From assembly GCA_029747015.1 (NCBI GenBank), contig JAKOGI010000001.1, positions 4,100,001-4,164,000 on the forward strand: 64,000 nt of DNA, read 5' to 3'. Numbering within the stretch: the first letter of the stretch is position 1; each line of letters begins with the position of its first letter. Positions 11,501-23,003 of this stretch are shown in pieces. Source of the stretch: Carnegiea gigantea (lineage: Eukaryota; Streptophyta; Magnoliopsida; Caryophyllales; Cactaceae). The position numbers and the translations under genes were made by a program. Below the pieces are notes generated by a model. The model saw only the letters and a program-made list of their open reading frames with translations. It did no database searches and had not been told where the DNA came from.

Positions 11501-14500
11501 ATCTTCTGCCAAACACTTGAGTTTAGATTCAAGTTCCACCTCCAACCTCTTAGGTATAAAGTTCTGATTCCATTCTATTCTAATTTTTCTCACCAAATGG
11601 GGCCCAAATTGCAAGGAGGTTAGGGAGGATAAAGGAGAGAAGTTGGACCGAGGAAGTAAAATCAGAATGTGACCATAAGCGGTAGCTCTTTATCAAAGTG
11701 ATTACCTTTATACACGAACTATAATTATTCAAGCTCTAATATTTGTTTCTTGAGAAGGCCGTGGAAGCTTGCTAGGCTCATTGGCTGGGTTAGTTAAGGC
11801 TCGACTTGTTTGGGCTCGGTGAACTCACGAGCTCAAATCAATCAGGCTCGAGCTTGGTTCGGATAACCAAACAAACTTGGCTTGGTTTAGGCTCGCCACA
11901 CGCTAGGCTTGGCAACCAAAAAGGCGAGCTGGCATGAGAGGGCTCGCAAGCTGGCTCTACATCCCTATGTATGAATATCAATTTTTTGCTCTGTTCTTCT
12001 TCTAGTTCTAGTCTTTATTTTATTTACCATGTGCTGTTTGCAATTAGGAGCATAGTATTTATGTAATGTTTGGTTAGATGCAATCAACCTTGTAATGCAA
12101 AGAAGTTTTTAATTGTGTTTTCATTACTTTGGTTGGTCGTATAATAGTATTGCAATAAAATAACTATCTTGTAATTATGATTACCACAAACTAAGTAATC
12201 ATAATTATATTGCAAAGTTGATTGCATTACGTTACTATTACATTAAAATCAACCAAACATCATATTAGTGTGTCTTAGGCAGGGGTATTGCCATAATTGG
12301 TGCAGACTGAGACTAGACTAAAGGCTGGATAGAAGCCAGATCCATTGTACTTGATCCCGTGCACAGCCAGTGGTTTCTTGTATGTTGGTATTTTGTCCAT
12401 ATCGGTCAGGATTGGACTGGACTAAACTGAAGGCTGACACTTTTGTTTGGATTTTTTTTAAGAAAACTTTCGTGCAACCTCCAACTAGATTGGTTCATGA
12501 AGTGTGTTAGTTTTGGTAATTAGCAGAGCTGTCAAATAGGTCAAGGCGGGTCAAGTTCTTGTTCGTGTCAAACTTAAACAGGTTGAGAAATACCCAACCT
12601 GAACCATTTATTAAATGGGTTGAAAATCTAAACCTTAACCTGAATCTATTTTTTTGTTTAAATGGGTTGACATGGCAGGTCAAGTTCAGGTTATTTACTT
12701 ATTTAGTTACCCATTTACCCATTTAACTTTTCAACTAAAGTATGATTATGAAGCATTATAAATCAATCTTTTAAGTTTCATATACCATCATAATGTAACT
12801 GCGGTTCACAATGCACAAGAACTACAAAGCCATAAACGCAGACGGGATTTATTAAATCCCACATTTTTACAATTCTCCCCAAAAAATAAATGGTCATCGG
12901 GTAAATGAGGTCGACCGTTCCTTAAATTCATTTAATTAGCAGTTGAATAGGTTTTTTTTTTTTTTTGGTCGAAATTTTCAATATGAACCTAACCAATTAA
13001 TTAAATGGGTTAAATGTGTCAGGCCATTTAATTAGTCCTGTTGCAAATCTCTACCCAAACCACTTAAATCATGTTCGATTTAAGTCGGTAATCGTCTCAA
13101 GTCAATTTTTGCCAGCTCCAGTAATCACTAGATAATTTGGCATGGTCAGTTGTGATAACTGAACTAAAAAGCTGGTTTTTGGCTTACGCAGTTTTGACAT
13201 TGTATATGCAGTTTGCCTTGCTCTCATGTTTATATTTTGTCGTTCTCTCTTCACTGTCTCCTTTTTCATGGCATTAATCTTAATTCTTAGGCCCTAGTTA
13301 CTTTGCTTAGGATGGTCCAACTACTACTGTTCCATACCCCCACCTTCGGATTGGGTGGGGGGGGGGGGGAGTGGCTCGTTAATATTTATTGGGTTAAATT
13401 GGTCCAGCCTGGTTTTCACCTCATTTCATCTAATGCCGTCATTCAGTTTGGGCTGTTCCGGTCCGGGTTTGGAGAGTTGCACATCACTAGGCCCTCAGGT
13501 CACTCTGATAATTTTGGATACAACTGTATCTTGCACGAAAGCCCAAGGCCAGACAGTTGTCTGTTGCTTTTCTTTTGGTTTGGCGGGTAAAGTTAGCAAT
13601 CAACGACAAAGAATGATAGAAATGGAGAAAGCCCCCTAATCCCAGTAATCCCCTTAATGTATGGTGCTCTCTCAGATCTCCTTCCTTGCCTCCTTTGCTC
13701 CATCAGTTGCTTGTTTAATTTTGCTCTGGTTCAAACCTACATCTGAATAATTACTGATTGAAAATGTTGAAGTGGCTGTCTTGTCAATGGACAGTGCATC
13801 ATGTCTAAAAGCTTCATTGCTATCTCTAGTGTTCTTCACTCTTTTGGTTGTATATGATGATCTGCCTCTTTTTTGATAAGCTGGAGGAAAGATGTCTTCG
13901 CAAAAAGAAGCTTTTAGCGGCTTGAGGACCCATCATTGGACCCTTTTATCCAGTGTTATAATCTGCAGCTTGCAAATAGCCCTTAATGATGGATGATTTC
14001 ATGTATTGTTGATCTTTACTGTCTGTGGACAGCTTTTCTAAGCACAATTATTGACTGAAGTCAAGTTAGACGGGGATTTAGATGAGTTTTTTTTAAAAAA
14101 AAAATATTTATAGTTGGTGCCCGAGAGTTGGATCTCCAGGGATGAGGTAGGAGAACTTCCATTCCTGTATTTTCATACTGATGCCAGTGCAAGCATGAGA
14201 TTTATTGGGCAGAGGGGTAGCATCATTTCAGAGTGATACTCATGAATTAGAAAGGACAAACTGATAAATCTATACCTGTAATAGGCATTTGTATGAAAAG
14301 GAGGATAGGTCACTTGAGATCTACAACTAGTTCTAAGATTTTATGGCAAGATTACTTTTTCGAGCATTTAGTCCTGATATACGCCATAGTAACAGAAGCC
14401 CCTCAAGGTTAATATTTTTAGAACTATCAGCCCTTTTTTAGTGTGTACACAGTCATTGCTAAGCTTGCAAAGGGCGAGGATGTCTTTGATCAGTTGATTT

Positions 14501-17500
14501 ACCGACGGGAAGAAAATGTTAGGGTGCAAATGTGCAATAGGGTTGGTTGGTGGTATTCAGATGAGTTACCCAGACCAATTGCCCCAGAGTTCCCTCTTGC
14601 CAGAGTGTAGGGGGTTCAAATGTACTTAGCGTATCCTTGAAAATTGAATTGCAAAGAGGTGTTTTGTTGGCCCCTTGGAACTACTTCACAGTAAACAAAG
14701 CAGTGCGTAGTTTATGAAGACATTTCTTTCAGTCTACATTCCTAAATAGTAAAAGTTGGCGAATATGTTCTGTTTACATACTGGAAAATGGATCAGGGTA
14801 TTTGATATTGTAATGGGAAGAAAGGTTTTTCAGCTTTAGATGGAGACTTTGGATGAATGGTTACCTGTCCAATGCCTCTTTCTCAGTTATCATAATTGTC
14901 AACCTAGGGTTTTGGGTGGGAGCCTTTAGAGATGTTACATGGTGATCTGCTGTCCTGTTTTCTTGTTTACTGCTGTAGTTGATGTAGTTGGTTATACAAC
15001 AGAGAGGGACATAGTATAATGAGGTTGGGGATCTTTTCATTCTTTTTGTACAAAAGGTGAAGATTCCCTCATTGATATATTGTCATCATCCATCTTCATG
15101 TTTGCATTGTTATCCCACAATCAGCTGAAGATTCCCTCATTAATAACCTCATCATCCTACAAGGTTTTGAGAGGGTTTCTGGCCTTAGATCGAGAGTTGA
15201 TAGCAGAGAATCTACTTGGATCCATTATAACTTTCCATTTTGGCTTCTCTAGCTCATTGCTTTGTTTTATTTTGACCTCCACTTACATAGATCTGCGTTA
15301 GGTGGTTAGTCAATAGCCTTTTCTTGTTGGGATTCTTTGGGCTGAAAAGACATGCAAGAGACTTGGCAGAAGTTTTTGGATTCCCATAATGCCTTTATCA
15401 ACTTCATACCTGATTCATTGGTTCTCAGAATAATGTACTGCAAAAGTGGAAACAATGGCTAAAATCCTTAATTGTTAGGTCCGTCGGCTTTTTCCATACT
15501 GTATTTCACATCCATTGCATGTTGCGGTCTCATCATTTATGGGCCTAATAGAAAGAAGAAGGGCTGTCAAAAGATAACCTTGGACGATTATCGACCTGAA
15601 TCAAACATGAAATTAAGTGCATTTGGGTAAAGATTTCAACCCGTTTGATTAAATGGGTTGACATGTTTAACCTGTTTAATTAATTGGATTAGGTTTCGGT
15701 TGCGAATTTTCACACGAAAAAATATCTATTTAACTCGGTTAATTAAATAAGTTAAATAGGTCGACTTGTTTACCCAATTACCATTTATTTTTTGGGAGGA
15801 ATTGTGAAAAAATAAGGGTTAATCAGTCGATCCGTGTTTTGAGGTTGTGGTGCTTGAGGATGATGGACAATGGTTGCATTGTGATAATATATTCAACTCA
15901 AAAGATTGGTTTATAATGCTTCATAACCATATTTTAGTCAAAGTGTTAAATGGGTAAATGACTAAATGAGTAACCAGATAATCTGAACTTGATATGTCTA
16001 TATTATATTTCAAGTTAACTCATTTAAAAAATAAACGGGTATAAGTCAAGATTTTCAACCCGTTTAAAAAACAGGTTGGGTTCAGGTCGAGAATTTCTCA
16101 ACCCGTTTAAGTTCGATACGAACACGGACTGAACCCAACCTGGCCTGTTTGACAGTCCTAAATTATTAGAAGTGTTCTTTTTACTTTAAGAGGACATGAT
16201 CTTCACTGATGTTGCCATGTGTTAATCCTTTTGTACCTTATGTCCCTCTTTATAATGCCACATTGCTGTGTACTTGAGAGGCAAGAAAAAATCATTTGCA
16301 TTTACATTGTTCCGACCTGTCGATTTTTGGGTGTTTCATGGAAAGACATGATTAAGGACAAGATGTGACCCATCATATAGTAGAAATTTGAGAGGATTGG
16401 ACATGCTTCTGTGCTAAAAGCTAAAAGATGTCCACTTGCATCTCTATGAGATGAAGTCAACATTTATACCCTAGATTTATGAATTGAAGTAACTTGTTGA
16501 TGGAGAGGAAGGACGAGTAAGGCTTTAAGTCACATACAGAAGCCACTCAATTGATAGGATCTTCAATGTGTATTTGTCAGTAATGGTTAGGGAGAGCTGT
16601 AAGGGAAGGAAGACAATGTGATTGCTGGCTGTAAACTTTTTTCGATGTTCAATGTTTAAAGGAATGTTTCCTGCTATCCTAACGTTTTGCCCAAGACAAG
16701 TTCGATCCTTGAATCTGTACCCCTATCCAAAGTCCATATGACATAGCCCCTAAGCAAACCCTATTCAAGGTCCATATGACATAGACCCTAAGCATAAATC
16801 CTTTACCCAGATTGTTTTGCACTATATTATTGACACTAACAACCTTACTGTAGTGGCACGGGCTTTAGAAAGATGTCTCACCTGATGTTTGTGTTAGGTA
16901 CTTAAAACGGCAATGAACAATGGCTTCTACATCGTCCCTATTTGTTTGGTACTTAGATTAACGTTTTTGGACTTGTGGGTGAGTGTTAGGTGTGCCCTCG
17001 CAACAACGGTTCCCCCTTCCCTTGGGGTGATGGGGGACTCCGACTTAAACGAAAATCTATTGATTGTGGTGATTGTCACTACCTGACAAGTTTGGCTTGA
17101 GTATAATTATGGAGAGCCAGGAACCACATAATGCCTCCAGGTTTGTTTGTGGTCGAGTCGTTTCTTTGGAGTCTCTGGGTTGTTCAACATTGGCTCTTGG
17201 GGGTATTCCTTTTAGCGCATTTTATGGAGTGGGAGGGTTTTGCTGGTTGTTTGTTTGGTTTCTGCTTTTGGCACAGTATAGTTTTACGTTAGATTTGGTC
17301 ACAACTTTTCGTCATATCTTCTCTTCCCTTTTAGATTTTTTCCTGTGTTGGTTGGAGGGCTAGGCATTAGGAAGTCTTTGCTTTGCAGGTGATCCTGGAG
17401 ATTTATGAATGAAAAGGTTAACCTTGGGAGAAGGGTGATCAGCAATTAGTTGCAAATTGTGATAGACTTGCATTGTTTTTATAACTCATTACTTGTTTCA

Positions 17501-20500
17501 TTATTTCAGGAAATTGGCGACTGAGCTTGTAACGGGGTACATACCCAGTGTCATCTTGGTATTGTTTTTTTATACTGTTCCACCATTGATGATATTGTTT
17601 TCAACTATTGAGGGGGCATTCTCTAGAAGCAAAAGAAAAATGGCAGCCTGCAGCAAGATATTGTCTTTCACCATCTGGAATGTTTTCTTTATCAATATTA
17701 TATCTGGTACAGTGCTCAACAGATTGGACGTCTTTTCCAATCCAAAAAATATACCCCTAGAACTAGCAGCCAGAGCAGTTCCTGCAGCGGTACGACTCGT
17801 TTCGTTTTTGTTATTTGATAATGTTCTTTAAGCAGTTTAATTTATTCTTCCTCGTAGTCACCCTTTCGTCTTCATGTCTTTGTTGTTAATACCCGCTTTG
17901 CCTGAAGAGGGTGATTTTTCCATAATCCAATATTTAAAAATAATAAATAGAAAACAGGTCATTGGAGAGGGGTGTCATTAAAAATTCAGTTGGAGATCTG
18001 TAATTTCTTTTTACAAAGATGACATTCATCTTCCAACTGCATAAAATAGACCTAGTAATATACCTAATTAAAGAAAAGGGAAAGGTACCAGCTATGTTCC
18101 CTTTGGAAACAGGGAATATCATTGTCATTATCCTTGAAGAAAACATTTTTGGATTGTGCAAATAAGCTTTGGCCCTGACTTCAAGATTCCTCCGCTGTTT
18201 TAGTATCATTGTATTGTAGACCAATAATGTGTGAATGATCATTTCATGATCTGATGGCATTTTTTTTTTTTGGGTAATCAGGGGTGAGCCTTGATGAAAT
18301 AGTAGGTCTCAGTAAGATTCTCCCCATTAAGATTGTCCATCATGCATCCCTTGTAAATTCAATTGATCCATGCACTTTTTTGTTTCCAAGATGTCTGTGT
18401 ACCAAAATCTTTTCTTACCAATTTGCGGTCTGCAGGTTAATTTCTTTATGTCTTATGTCTTCACGTCAGGGTGGACAAGTTTGGCATGTGAACTTGTGCA
18501 ACTTTTTCCACTTATCGGTAACTTTTTCTTTAAGAAGATTCTTATGAGGAAGAATAGTCCATTCGATGGAGGCTACACTTTTCCATATCACACTGAACTG
18601 CCAAGACTCCTTCTGTTTGGGCTCTTCGGTTTCAACTTTGCTGTCTTGGCACCACTGATTTTGCCACTGTTGCTGATTTATTTCTCGTTTGCCTATCTTA
18701 TATACCGCAACCAGGTGCACTTTCTGTTGGACAGTTCATTGTGTCCAGATTAGTTTTTTGAATGATCCATTGCGGAATTTACAAGTATTCCAGTTATTTT
18801 CATGATGGAATTTACTTCTGCATTCATAATGCCATAATTCTGCTTTATTTGCCCACTCTAATCTCCTTGGTTAATATAACCCAAAGTCTTTTGTAGTATT
18901 ATGGCTACAGCATCACGGTATAGGCATTTTATGACTTGTTTCTGGTGACTGCATCTGTTGTTGATATTCGTTTATTAAGAGGGAATGTACTAAGGACGCT
19001 TGCAAAACATAAAATTCATATTATTATTCTTCAGAATTTGAAATGAAACTGGATTAGTCTCCTGAGAAACTTTCCCAAGTTGAGATGTTTTCTCAATGTG
19101 AGACGAGTCCAGGTTCTGTATTGATCATGTGCCCCATGAATTTCTTGTCGAATCCTATCCCGCCCTCCCCCAAGTTGACCGTGCCACATCAATTCTTTGC
19201 CTTAAAATCGGCAACGCAAGAAATCGCAAGAAATTGGAGTCTAATTTGAAAGTCTAGCGTTATGCTTTGGCTTGTGATTTCTGCTGGTGCCACTGAAATG
19301 AAACTAAGCCTCTGTGTTAAGTAGAAACCTCCAATTCGGAACACACAGCTGTTTCCTCTATTCCACATCGTTATTTTCCCGTGTTACCATTTCTCATGCT
19401 TTAATTGGGTTGTCTGTTTGTAATTTCATTTGAACGAGTTCATGGAATCTACAGTGGATCGCAGCCATTTCAATTTTAGTGCGTCAAGAATCGACAGCTG
19501 CTGTTTGCTGCCAATACTTGCCAACATCATCCTCATGGATGTTTGCACTCATTGCTTGGAAAATTGCCTATGCTTGTTCTCTATTTTCGTATCATTGATT
19601 CTCCCAACAATTATGTTTCACGACCAATAAGTTGTGAGAATAATATAGAGTCCTGTCGCAATGTATTATGTTGGCAAGGTAAATTGTCAGCTAGTGAAGG
19701 AATTCCACAATTTTAAGTGTCCGTGACTTCCGGCCACTCTTAGCATGTTGCGCCAATTGCTTAGAGATGTCCTTAGGGGGGAGTGAGGAGAGCTAAAGCT
19801 ATGACTTTATCCAATCTGAATCTCATTTTTGAAATCAAAATAAAACTGAAGAGCAATCGCTTGATGATCTGTTCGGGCCCTTTGAATCCGCGGAGGCCCA
19901 GGGCTTTAACATTTTGATCTGAAGGGCGTGCTTAAGAGCAGTATATGTAAACAAGCTTCACCTCAAATGGTTGTGTATGCTGGTTAAGTAAGATGGCTCA
20001 AGTTGCTCAGGAATTCGAGAACAATATCTAAGATGGAGTATGCATCTGATTAGTTAAAACTAATAGTATTTGCAGTTTTCGATTTGTCCATAGTTTTTCG
20101 GGAACTCATGACTCAAAGCTGCTTTGGAGAAAGTTTTAAAAAAAATGCGGGCTGGTACTTTTCATGGATTAACCGTGCCGTTTACGTCATTGTCTTCTCT
20201 TATTCTACCTCATTCCAAGGCACAATGAGAAGTTTTTTTCCTACAGAGGGAGAAAATAATGGAAATGAAGAATGGGCCAAACTTAGGAATGAACTAGTGA
20301 TAGAAAATCTATTGTATTAATCATAGCTTTTGCGTAGAATGTTATAGACTATAGGCTATTTTAGGAGAGTTGCAATAAAGATATTTAGTGCTCTTTAGGT
20401 TTCTTCTCTTCCTCACTTGGTCCTCCCTCTCCCTCTAAATTCCTTATTCCCCTCATCCTTTTCGCTGTCCCTATTAGAAGGTCTGGACAGCTAAAAGCTC

Positions 20501-21413
20501 TTGGAAACAGAAATATAGCAAATAACTTTTCTCTTCAGAATTAAGTTGAACTTCTGAATGTTTATGCCTGTGTCATATATCTGTTTTTCACCTCAGTATT
20601 ATGCACGTATAATATATGCATGGGAGAGATAAGATGGCCTATTCTAATCTATATTTGCACTGAAGTTTTCTTTATACATGTGTTCCAGATTATCAATGTT
20701 TATAAAACAGAGTATGATAGTGGGGGGCAATATTGGCCAATTATCCATAACACGACAATGTTCTCTCTGCTGCTGTCACAAATAATAGCTGCTGGTGTTT
20801 TTACATTGAAGAAATCAACAGTTTGTTTGGGCTTTACTATCGTACTGGCAATATTTACACTTCTATACTCTGTGTACTGGAGGCGGAGATTTGCCCTGGC
20901 CTTTCACCAGATTGCTTCTGAGGTAAAACTGAACACCCACAACCCCGGCGCCCCCCCCGCCCCCCAAAAAAAAAAAGAAAAAGAAGAAGGATTTAGATTA
21001 GAAGAGAACGAACTGACTCTAATGCATTGAGTCGATTTCAGGTTCTTATAGATTTGGATCAGCATGACGAGCAAATTGGGCGGTTGGAGGAGGTATATCA
21101 AATACTGCCATCTTCCTATTCTCAGCTTGAATGGATGGCTTATTATGACAATGTTAGATCGACAGTGCCATATAGTTCTCTAGATGATGAGTCTATCAGA
21201 CGTGCAGGAGGTTCTCTCTCTCTCTCTCTCTCTCTCTCTCCCCCCCCCCCCCCCCCCCTCTTTCCTATAAGAAAAAGAGAGGACGTCGTCCTCATTATCT
21301 ATCTGCACTAAGACTTTGATAGTGACTGTCGCAATTTGGATCTCTGTTACCTTGCTGCAGAAAGTGATTTTAGTCAAGAGCTTAAACCAGATCATTCCGG
21401 TCAAAGTAAATAG
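5546..21413 (+). CDS. CSC1-like (OSCA/DUF221) mechanosensitive cation channel, 3' seven exons
   Basis: Encodes the C-terminal ~494 residues of a calcium-permeable, osmotically or mechanically gated channel subunit of the OSCA/TMEM63 family, closest by eye to the RXW8/HYP1 group. Exons: 5546-5716, 8684-8982, 17510-17789, 18436-18714, 20689-20922, 21042-21210, 21361-21413 (TAG). All junctions are GT-AG and the frame is continuous (1,485 nt). Family landmarks are FVFFKTRYAA, SNPMLWVT.APEP.DVYWRNL, FPFMEGVLKK, VTGYIPSVILVLF.YTVPP, TSGWTS and YWPIIHNTT. At least six hydrophobic pore and transmembrane segments are visible. The soluble tail ends SGQSK. The N-terminal ~230 residues (three TM helices and the start of the cytosolic domain) were not found and probably lie left of position 1. 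Introns reach 8.5 kb and are full of MITEs. Confidence 0.88.
7222..7393. mobile_element. 152-bp TIR MITE with 10-bp target duplication
   Basis: The element at 7232-7383 ends in inverted GGATTCAAAATG / CATTTTGAATCC. It is flanked on both sides by the identical ATGCTTAGTC (7222-7231 and 7384-7393). A 9-10 bp duplication suggests a Mutator-like origin, but the short TIR is not decisive. It is GC-richer than its surroundings, with several CGCG motifs. It lies in the CSC1-like intron between exons 5546-5716 and 8684-8982. Confidence 0.7.
7622..7638. repeat. G17 homopolymer
   Basis: Seventeen consecutive G in the CSC1-like intron; one of about a dozen G/C runs in the window. Confidence 0.9.
10437..11605. 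mobile_element. Non-autonomous TIR element, probably PIF/Harbinger-like
   Basis: The left end GGGCATGTTTGGCGAGCAAA and the reverse complement of the right end, GGGCCCCATTTGGTGAG, share the GGGC..TTTGG.GAG pattern common in Tourist-like MITEs. Subterminal blocks repeat a (A)ACTTGAA(A/C)CC motif. Flanking trinucleotides are TAA and AAA, an imperfect 3-bp duplication. The interior has no transposase. It lies in the 8.5-kb CSC1-like intron. Confidence 0.45.
11077..11090. repeat. C14 homopolymer
   Basis: Fourteen consecutive C inside the 10.4-11.6 kb element. Confidence 0.9.
12061..12268. mobile_element. ~205-bp MITE (ATGTTTGGTT family), copy 1
   Basis: Inverted ends ATGTTTGGTT / AACCAAACAT enclose an AT-rich interior with a second inner inverted pair around TAATTATGATTACCACAAA. 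A second copy is at 36474-36810, with matching ends and matching TAATTA..ATTACCACAAA core. Superfamily not assigned. Confidence 0.65.
12516..13128. mobile_element. hAT-like MITE (CAGAGCTGTCAA ends), copy 1
   Basis: The element at 12524-13120 (597 bp) has inverted ends CAGAGCTGTCAA / TTGCCAGCTCCA. It carries multiple subterminal AAATGGGTTGA / TCAACCCATTT type motifs in both orientations. The flanking 8-mers GTAATTAG (12516-12523) and GTAATCAC (13121-13128) match at 6 of 8 bases, as expected for an ageing hAT target duplication. It is related to 15559-16160 and 35292-35881. Confidence 0.65.
13357..13369. repeat. G13 homopolymer
   Basis: Thirteen consecutive G in the 8.5-kb CSC1-like intron. 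Confidence 0.9.
15559..16160. mobile_element. hAT-like MITE (GGGCTGTCAAA ends), copy 2
   Basis: Inverted ends AAGGGCTGTCAAA and TTTGACAGTCCTA bracket about 600 bp. It shares AACCCGTTT..TTAAATGGGTTGACATG, TTCGATACGAACA and ATGCTTCATAACCAT-type blocks with the elements at 12.5 and 35.3 kb. No clear 8-bp target duplication remains. Intronic in the CSC1-like gene. Confidence 0.6.
21211..21258. repeat. (CT)n plus C18 tract directly at a 5' splice site
   Basis: The last CSC1-like intron (21211-21360, 150 bp) opens GTTCTCTCTCT and runs into eighteen C. The microsatellite therefore forms the whole start of the intron, including positions +3 to +6 of the donor. Confidence 0.85.
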
Positions 21414-21713
21414 ATCCTGGCTGGCGAGTCACAGCATGGACAGTAAAGAACCCACGTCACAGTAGATAGCGAATGTAAAGATTATGCCCATTCTGGATAG
21501 GTATCTTGTAGAGCTGTAATTAGTCATTTTTGCTTGAATCAGATTGGTAAATGTTTGGGATAGGTGTACACTTGTATAGGCAATGGCTTGTAGAAATTGA
21601 GGCACTAGATTTGTTTTTGTATCCTTGTTCATTGTTCGTTGTGTACAAAATTGACCATTTATTTAAGATGCCTTCCCGTGCTCCCCACAACGCACTAGGC
21701 CGCCAAAATCCCC

Positions 21714-21744
<31 letters not shown>

Positions 21745-23003
21745 GAAGTGCTTGGAAAAGCTACGAGGGACCTGTTGATTGAAGGTGACCTGCAGTGTAC
21801 TGTGGTTGTGCGAAGAAACTAGCTGAGTGTTTGGTGATTAACTTTATGCTTTATTCAGTTCATTATGTCAATTGAATAGCATTTTGATTTCATCTACTAT
21901 TCTTATATAAATATAAACTGTATATTTATTAATTTTTTTATTTGAAAATTTTTTAATTTTTTAATTATTTTTTGTATGGTAGGTTGGTAGTATACTCAAC
22001 TAGAAGTTTTGTTACCCATTTAAATAAGTAACATAAACTTAACAAAGTAATTTTTTAGAAAAAAGAACTTAGTGAATACCTTGTTCATCAAAAAAAGGCC
22101 AATACATCAAGTGAAACATAAGACAAAATCTTAGAATTAGTGTTAAATATGAATATTACTGATGATAGAAATTCGACTTTCTCTATAAATGAACAGCGAA
22201 GTTGCATTTCAACAACTTTCCTAGAATATGGAAGTTAGCTTTTATGGAAATTATCTGTTTTCTAAAATTGATTTTCTAAATAACGGTTGGAGGAAGTAAA
22301 CTAAAATTTTAGGAAACCTAACCAAAAGGCTGTATAAAACGCAGCTGTTGTTTACTTCATGCTTGGAGCAGCTAGACAACTTGAAATTATAAAGGTGAGA
22401 GTCATACGAAGTTGCTCCTTTCCCCTTTTTTTTGGTCCAAATTATAAGGTAGGTATGGTTTTATAGATCTTGGTTACTAAAAATGATCATTTTTTTATTT
22501 TTTAAAACTCACCCCTTATTTTCAATGATCTCCCTTTTTTTTAAAAAAAAAAGGTTTCTGCAGTTCAAATTGCGCCATCTCAATGGATCTATAGACCTGG
22601 ATCTACCATATATTTTTCGGGACGATGTAATTAACTTTTTTCTTTCGTCAAGAATCGTACTATTATTAGCACATAGATAAGAAACTTGAATTTTTATTCA
22701 TAAAACTCAAATTGATACCTTATTTAGCGTTATAATTATTAAACTATTTGAACTAACCTATATTAATAATGGTGGAACAATATTAGGGACCCCCACCCCC
22801 CCATGGTCCAAATATGTTCAATCACCATCAATTGTGGCTAGGAACTAGGAAATGTAACTAAGTCGAGTTGAGTCTGAATTGGTTAAGCTAGAGCTCAGTT
22901 TGGTTAGATATTAGCTTGGCTTGGGCTCTACTTGGTTTTTTTTTTGGGGGGGGGGGGGCTCATCTTTTCTGAACAAATTTTTAAATTCATGGTCAAATCA
23001 AAG
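21414..23003. other. Downstream flank of the CSC1-like gene, AT-rich
   Basis: Includes the presumed 3' UTR, a 21-base C-run (21715-21735), a G13 run (22946-22958) and AT-rich DNA. No gene seen. Confidence 0.5.
21715..21735. repeat. C21 homopolymer
   Basis: Twenty-one consecutive C, the longest such run in the window, probably within the 3' UTR or just beyond it. Confidence 0.9.

Noticed and set aside
11760..11965. GGCTCG / GAGCTC-rich stretch resembling MITE subterminal arrays
   Set aside because: No convincing inverted ends or target duplication could be fixed; similar words at 10015-10110 and 22860-22940 are too short to define a family.
17073..17363. 96-codon plus-strand frame with hydrophobic stretch
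   Set aside because: It lies inside a CSC1-like intron, has no splice continuity with the gene and no recognised family.
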